Assembly (NCBI GenBank): GCA_947652605.1
Contig: OX393579.1
Span: 2,728,001-2,792,000, forward strand
Source of the DNA: Elmis aenea
Lineage: Eukaryota; Arthropoda; Insecta; Coleoptera; Elmidae
DNA: 64,000 nt
Reading direction: 5' to 3'
In this document: positions 58,219-64,000 of the stretch, in pieces
Position numbering within the stretch: the stretch's first letter is position 1
Layout of the letters: the number at the start of each line of letters is the position of its first letter
Notes under the pieces: model-generated
What the model was told of the DNA's origin: nothing
Seen by the model: only the letters and a program-made list of their open reading frames with translations
Database searches by the model: none
Program-made: the position numbers and the translations under genes

Positions 58219-60620
58219 AATTAAATATTTTGGTCTTGATAATTTTTTGACGAATTTCGGCGACCAGTAGCGTTACTTTAATATAGATTAAACCACACCC
58301 CTGACGCACCACTCTGACAGTACTTGTAAATTTTGACATAACATACATAACATTGAAAATGGTCCAACATTTTTACAAGAGATGCTTCATTTAAAAAAAC
58401 CTACAACAAAGTATTTAATTATTTACAAAGAAATTTTTCCTATAGAAAAACTGGTAGCTGAAATGACTTTGGTTTGGCAAATTGGCACTGTCTTATACTA
58501 AATTTGGTGGTGTAAAGTCGACATTTAAAAAGAAATTGGATTATACTTTATTAGTAAACTTTTTTTCCCTTAGCATAATATCATCGTCTTCTCAGTTGTT
58601 CCATTTGTTTAATTACAGTTTTTCAAACGTGTTTGCTATTTATTGACATATATATTATTTTGAGTTCATATTTAACTGTCAAACTTTAACAAATGAATTC
58701 GTGCAATAACAAAAGAAATCTATGAATGTCCAACTTAAGAAAAAAAATTACTGTTAGTTTGTCATAGCGCGATGCGACAGATTATAGTTTTGTTGTAAGT
58801 ACTATGTACCTACTCTTACACTTTTAGCATGATTTTTTCAATTGGTTATCCTTACAACTATTTTTTAATTAATTTGCTGTCCTGAGATGTGCTAAGGTGC
58901 AAGTAATCCCATAATTCTCCGCGCATTATCTCGATCTAATCTCGTAATAAGCACAAAATGCACGCTTTAACTCGTCGAGAAGTGATACAACATGTCGCAA
59001 CCGAGTCGGACAAAGAACAATAAATATTAATTTCTAAAGGCGGTTTTTGTGACGTGACGGAAAAAGAATGCACCTTATTCTACATTCTTGTAGAAAGGAC
59101 TCCACGTTCGCGACCGGTATTAACCGGCAGGTCAATACTTGTCTGAATCGCGTCGTAACCTGCGTAGGATTCACCGCCTGCATCTCGCTCGACTACCTTT
59201 CCCTCATTAACATGCTTATGGTTGACCATATTTTTCGTCTCTTTTTATTCTATTATTCGTGCTGGTGACGTGCGAGTACGATTATAATTTATTTGGTTTA
59301 ATTTGGCAGTACTCTCAGACGACAGGACGAATTATGTGTTTGAGTTTTGAAACATCAAAAACACCGCTAGCGCTTGTTTACTAACAGTTTGGAAGGTAAT
59401 AAAGATGGCTGGGGAGTCGCTCGATTGTCTACGATAAGCAGTTTATTGTGGTGAATCATAACATTCAAATGTTTTTCATACAAATCACTTATCACCAAAA
59501 ATCATTTGCTTAACAGAAAATTTTAATTGCAGGGTGCGGAACTGCTATGGTGTATCAAATTTAGGTGCTGTACAGGTCAACAAAACGTAATTTTATAAAT
59601 TAAAATGCTTTATAAAATAACCCAACGCTATTATGAAGTAATAGAATGCTTTTAGAAAAATTAAGAATTTAACAATATAAATGAAACTCTTTTTGTTTTA
59701 AAAACTCTAACAAATTCAGTCAAATAGGAATCATCCCCTCCCTCTCATCACCCTGGGGACAAACGGTTTTCAAAAAACGGCTACATAATTGCGCACTAGA
59801 TTGTATAATTAATTTAAAAATTATATTTAATTAAAAAAAATTGAGCTTCCAAAACTTCTCTAATAAGAAGAACTTTTGATAAAACAACTATTTTAAATTA
59901 TTAAAATATCTTACGCAGAGTAACGGTTTGGAGATGACTTTGTGTAAGCTTACACGTGTATTGGTCGAAGCCAACACAATTAATTAAGCAATTTACAACG
60001 ATTTAAAGTGGTCATCACTTAAAATGTGCAACTCAAAGGTGCGCCTAAGAAATCACAAAAAAATTAATTAGCCAATTACACAAAGGGCACCGAAATTATA
60101 GCTTTGTTTTCTTTATTTAATTATCAAGGTGCAAACTAATCAACAAAACTGCCAACCGGTATAAATTATATTTAGGATACGAGTACAAATTTCCTTAAGC
60201 GGAGTTTCTAATGTGCTTGTTCTGCCTACGTCGGATTCTCATGATATCACTACGGTTTGCTTAAAAAAACAATCAAATAAATTAAACCGTGGTATAAGCC
60301 CTGGAGAGTCGAATTTTCCGAACGAATTGCTACCAACATTTCATACTTAAGTCATTATTTGAATGAATAATGTTCATTGGCCATGCATGAGGACAGTAAC
60401 ACTCTTATTTTGGAATAAGGAATATGTTGGTTACTATTAAAATAGCGGTTAGTGTTCATTAATGCCGCTAAACTTGGGAAAAACAATTTTATGTACACAA
60501 AAAGCAGAAATAATTTGTGTGTTTGCATATATCTAACAGCTGACCCGAAGAAATTTGGAATAAGGTTTCAATGTGTAATGGGGTCGTTTGTAGACAAAAC
60601 GATTTCAACCAGTTAAACTA

Positions 60621-60708
60621 GCCCTGAAAAGCATTTGAGGTCAGAAATTTTGCGAAGATTTATTCTAACATTTTCGCAAAATATCTAACCTAACTGCATT
60701 TTCAGGGC
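60621..60708. repeat. 88-nt hairpin with about 39-bp arms
   Basis: The left arm GCCCTGAAAAGCATTTGAGG continuing to GCGAAGAT is mirrored by ATTTTCGCAAAATATCTAAC through GCATTTTCAGGGC, with a loop of about 10 nt. Pairing is about 85%. It could be a fold-back MITE or, less likely, a microRNA-like precursor. Confidence 0.8.
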
Positions 60709-61687
60709 CATAACGAGTGTGCAAAGCATGTACTTAGCAAATCCAGATTGGTCAACGATTCTAGATGTGCTAGTAATTCAAGGTATAGGAACACACTTGT
60801 CCAATGGCAGACTTTATAGCCGTAGTAACAATAAAGCAGTGACCAGTAAAATATACATTTGCACATTTGTTTATTATTTTGCAGGGAACCTTTTAAGTGT
60901 TGAATTATTTTCAAAATCTGAAAAACTTTATGCGCAATTTAGGTCAAAAATATAAGTTTAAAAGCACTGTTTGTACAAGTAACTTTTTCTTAACTGTTTC
61001 TGTGGTTACGTAACTGTCTGCTTTCCACAATCGTGTAAACTATGTAACACCAACAAATAAAACAAATGATATAGTTGCAGTCCTAGAAATAAATTAACAT
61101 TTATAAATAGAATTAGCTCAGATACGCTTCTTTCGCGTACAAGGTCTAACAGTTAGCTGTTATCATTTTTACTTTAATTGTTTGAGTAATTGACGCCAGC
61201 GTCACGCTTTTACCGGATACCAATCAATAACATTTGCCGGTAACGGTAATAATTGTTGCATTGTTAATTGAATATAAATACGAGTATTAAAAATTATTAA
61301 TCTCGTATTAGCATACTTGAGTTGCATCGGATATTATGCATGTGACGGTTGAGCGTGAGAAACGTCTAAGGAAGAAGAAAACTAAAAGTAAGGTTACTGA
61401 CATCCTTGCAATTTTATCCAAGGAGATACGCAGGAGGTTTAATTTTCTTACAAGATGTGTCGTAATAATTGGACAACGGAATAAACCTAAATAACATAAG
61501 AAAAAGCTAAAAATTTCCAAAATACATCTTTAACGCTTTCAAAAACTGTATTTCATCAAAAAATAAATAAAGAAATTTCATGATTTCTTCAAGATATATT
61601 TAGGGCGTTTTTATCAGGACTTTCATTTAGTTTTAAAGGCATAGCATTACAGAGACGTATGTTAATGCGTAAAGCTTAAAATATATA

Positions 61688-61990
61688 CAGGGTGTCTCAC
61701 TTTTTTGTGGCACTATTGCTATCTCCGCAAATAATGAAAATACAAGGTTGGTTAAATGGGACAAGGGTTAGGTGTTTTAAACAAGATCTTAATTTATTAA
61801 AAAAATCCATGGCTTGCGTGATATAACGAAAAAAAAATGACATTGATAAAAATTTTGAAACTCAAATATCTCGGCTATTGTTGCTAATATCTACACAAAA
61901 ACACCAAAGGATAAAATTGTGCTAAATTTTGTCTGCTATAAAATGGCGATAGTCAAATTTTTATTCATAAAACTTCTTTTTTTTTAATGG
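61688..61990. repeat. CAGGGTG-end repeat, right boundary not found
   Basis: CAGGGTGTCTCACTTTTTTG follows a TATATA flank, like the left end of the 53851 element. Sequence of the type ATATCTCGGCTATTGTTGC lies inside. No inverted right end was located, so this may be a truncated copy. A similar single end is at 38073. Confidence 0.45.
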
Positions 61991-62310
61991 CAGTTGTAGT
62001 AGGTGATGACTTAGATATGAAGATTATTTCTTTTTCTTTACAATGATGTAATATTTTATAGGTCTATTTTCAAAAATAGGCGAAATAACTTAAAGAATTG
62101 CGAAATCTAAGATAAAAATCAACGTTGCCATGGAAAAAACAATAACTGACTTTTGTTTTATTTCGACCCTGCTAGTCTATCATTTAATGATAGTATATTT
62201 TTAGACCACTGAGCAAAAAAAACTAGTTTTTCAAGCCATGTACCTATTACCTATAAAATATTAATTTTAATTATTTTCTATTCATTTTGTTGATTAACGT
62301 GTCATATTAG

Positions 62311-62539
62311 CAGGCCCTATCAGAGGGGGGCAAGAGGGGCCCCGGGCCTCACAGTTTTAGGGGTCTCAATTTTTAACTTGATCTGTTAAAAAAAAAATAT
62401 TTATGTAGTTGAAATAACAGTTTTATAACATATATCATCGAATGACCATTAACCTTTTATATTTTTCCCTCATTTTTTTTAATTTTGAGGGGTCTCAAAA
62501 ACGTTATCCCGGGCCTCGCATTGACTCTGAAAGGTCCTG
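62311..62539. mobile_element. 229-bp hAT-type MITE
   Basis: The element starts CAGGCCCTATCAGAG and ends CTCTGAAAGGTCCTG, which are inverted copies over about 15 bp. It is flanked by CATATTAG (62303-62310) and CACATTAG (62540-62547), an 8-bp duplication with one change. Inside, GGGGTCTCAA appears twice and CCCGGGCCTC lies near both ends. No coding capacity. Confidence 0.85.
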
Positions 62540-64000
62540 CACATTAGTACATTAGTCAAAACGTCTCAAACAGAACAATCTTGTGAAGTTCAAATACGCC
62601 TGAACATACCTTCACATCTTTGCCTTGGTTTAACCTATAAACAAGTATAAACTAACAAGTTTACTAACGAATAAGACAGGTATTTTCAGGTGCATTGAAT
62701 TTGCTCACACACACACGACCTTGCAATATTGCGGGTGCCAACCTTAACAGATTACTCACCATCTATCATTAGTTGATTCCCTAAAGAAATACTCAATCAA
62801 AATTCCTTATTTAGCAAAAGAAACGTCTGCCTAATTATGCCTAAAAGCAGTTATCTTCGTTTAATTATAATCGTTACTTAACTTGGCAAATGGAGACTCC
62901 TGAATGGCAAACGCTGTTAATTGCTTATTTTAATATCTGTGCTGAGAATGTGTTGGTATAAACGACCGCGTTTTGTTTATGTTAATTGTTAGGACATTAG
63001 CGTTTTGTTTTCAGTCATTAGCTGTGAAGATGCAATTTAATTTGAATACGAATGTTGGACGCGTAGAGGAAGAATTCAAAGTATTACTTGCAGTACACTT
63101 TGAATTTAAATTTTGTTAGTTTCGTCAATGTCTAGCACTATATTACACGTTATTAAATAAAAACAATCATTTATTAATCGATCACAATCTACTAGTGCCA
63201 ACTTTATTTTAACAAAGAAGGTAATTCAAAATTGAAGCTTTTGTGGAAGAAATGGCAATCATGCTACTAAAAAAATTTAATAATTACTCAAATTTAAATG
63301 CGATTTAAGAAGTGAAAGTATTTGGATTTAAAGCAACCTTAAGTTTTCAAAAATATTTTAACTTTTTGAAGAATATAGAAGCAAACAATTTTTAGATACG
63401 ACTTTGTTGAGTCGTTCATTAAATCAGACAGTACATGTAATATTTTATTCTTCAGGCTTTCGCGGCTATCGTCCGTCGTTTGATAAAGACCAACATAGAA
63501 TGGTCGAAACGTCACACAAATCAAGAAGACTCGGTTCCAAACCCGGGAACGAAGTACATGTAATGCAAAATTTTACCTAAAACTGCACGGAATATAAATA
63601 ACATCCATGAGAAATTAACGCACTGCTTTTTTAATTTATTTCTAGTTTTGAATAGCTATTATTTGAAGGATCACAAAAAGCAAAAAGCACTTTGTATATC
63701 TAAAGGCATGGAATGTTTAAAAACAGGTAAGAAATAATGTTATTTGCTAACATTTTAACGGTAGATGGTTATACACAACATAAAATTTGCTTTTCAAATT
63801 ATCATGGGATTTTGGCTTATTAACATACGTGTGAATGTGTGTGAAAAGATTAAACAAACAAATTTGAACTGCGTTTATCTAATATTGACGCGTTTAATGT
63901 TGATTTAAATGTAGTAAGAATTAATTTATAATTATTCTCCTCATTAAAAATGTGAACTAATAGGAAAATTGCACAAATTTTAAAGGTGTGATTCTATAGA

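Larger units (their letters stand above)
51301..64000. other. Gene-free region upstream of TRAF4
   Basis: No exon with splice support was recognised on either strand. The region holds the 63-bp duplication, a CAGGGTG-end MITE, direct duplications near 56386-56650, a three-copy CCAAT-containing repeat near 57926-58218, a hairpin at 60621-60708 and a hAT-type MITE at 62311-62539. A GC-richer stretch at about 58900-59280 contains an open frame (59068-59268) with no recognised motif. Confidence 0.5.

Noticed and set aside
59068..59268. 66-codon frame with hydrophobic C-terminus
   Set aside because: No family recognised; retained only as part of a GC-richer patch worth checking.
63064..63112. Small inverted repeat AATTCAAAGT/ACTTTGAATT suggesting a microRNA
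   Set aside because: The stem is only about 10-15 bp, too short for a precursor.
1..64000. tRNA, rRNA and other structural RNA genes
   Set aside because: No GGTTCRANNCC-type B box with a matching A box, and no rRNA or snRNA sequence was recognised on either strand by eye; a covariance search would be decisive.

Overview
This is an AT-rich eukaryotic nuclear window with sparse, well-conserved exons, canonical GT-AG introns and many small transposon relics. The protein content points to an insect, most likely a beetle. Three protein-coding genes can be supported. (1) A plus-strand BAMBI-type TGF-beta pseudoreceptor has exons at 8925-9090, 23427-23584, 24232-24439 and 25137-25590, plus a tentative first exon ending at 8877. 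(2) A minus-strand single-exon gene at 26939-28018 encodes a protein with eight C2H2 zinc fingers. (3) A minus-strand TRAF4 orthologue has six coding exons between 50910 and 29505. BAMBI and the zinc-finger gene converge tail to tail. The zinc-finger gene lies just downstream of TRAF4 in the same orientation.

Layout. 1-8430 is gene-free upstream sequence with a degraded mariner transposase on the minus strand (about 2141-2730) and an AT-rich degenerate repeat array (about 5990-7345). 8430-8580 is the C-terminal end of a second, plus-strand mariner relic, directly next to the tentative BAMBI exon 1. 9091-23426 is a 14.3-kb BAMBI intron holding a perfect 37-bp palindrome, a LINE reverse-transcriptase relic, dispersed repeats, a TIR-bounded minisatellite of hairpin-bearing units (17599-18872), a hammerhead-like motif (18986-19012), a MITE (19925-20213) and a fold-back element. 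23427-26650 holds BAMBI exons 3-5 and its 3' UTR. 26900-28020 is the zinc-finger gene. 29505-35535 holds TRAF4 exons 6 to 2. 35536-50697 is a 15.2-kb TRAF4 first intron with fold-back and hAT-type insertions. 50698-50910 is TRAF4 exon 1. 51000-64000 is gene-free sequence upstream of TRAF4 with several duplications, hairpins and a second hAT-type MITE.

Function. BAMBI damps TGF-beta/BMP receptor signalling as a kinase-less decoy. TRAF4 is an adaptor for receptor, JNK and polarity signalling. The insect-style TRAF4 here appears to lack a RING domain, because its 71-codon first exon joins in phase directly to the first TRAF zinc-finger exon. The zinc-finger protein is probably a nuclear DNA-binding regulator; its N-terminal half carries five matches to the SUMO consensus. 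Nothing in the sequence links the three genes functionally beyond adjacency.

The most unusual structure is the 17599-18872 element: near-perfect 84-bp terminal inverted repeats enclosing about 14.5 copies of a GC-rich unit of about 72 bp, most of which can form a CGCTCCGGG/CCCGGAGCG hairpin, set in otherwise AT-rich DNA.
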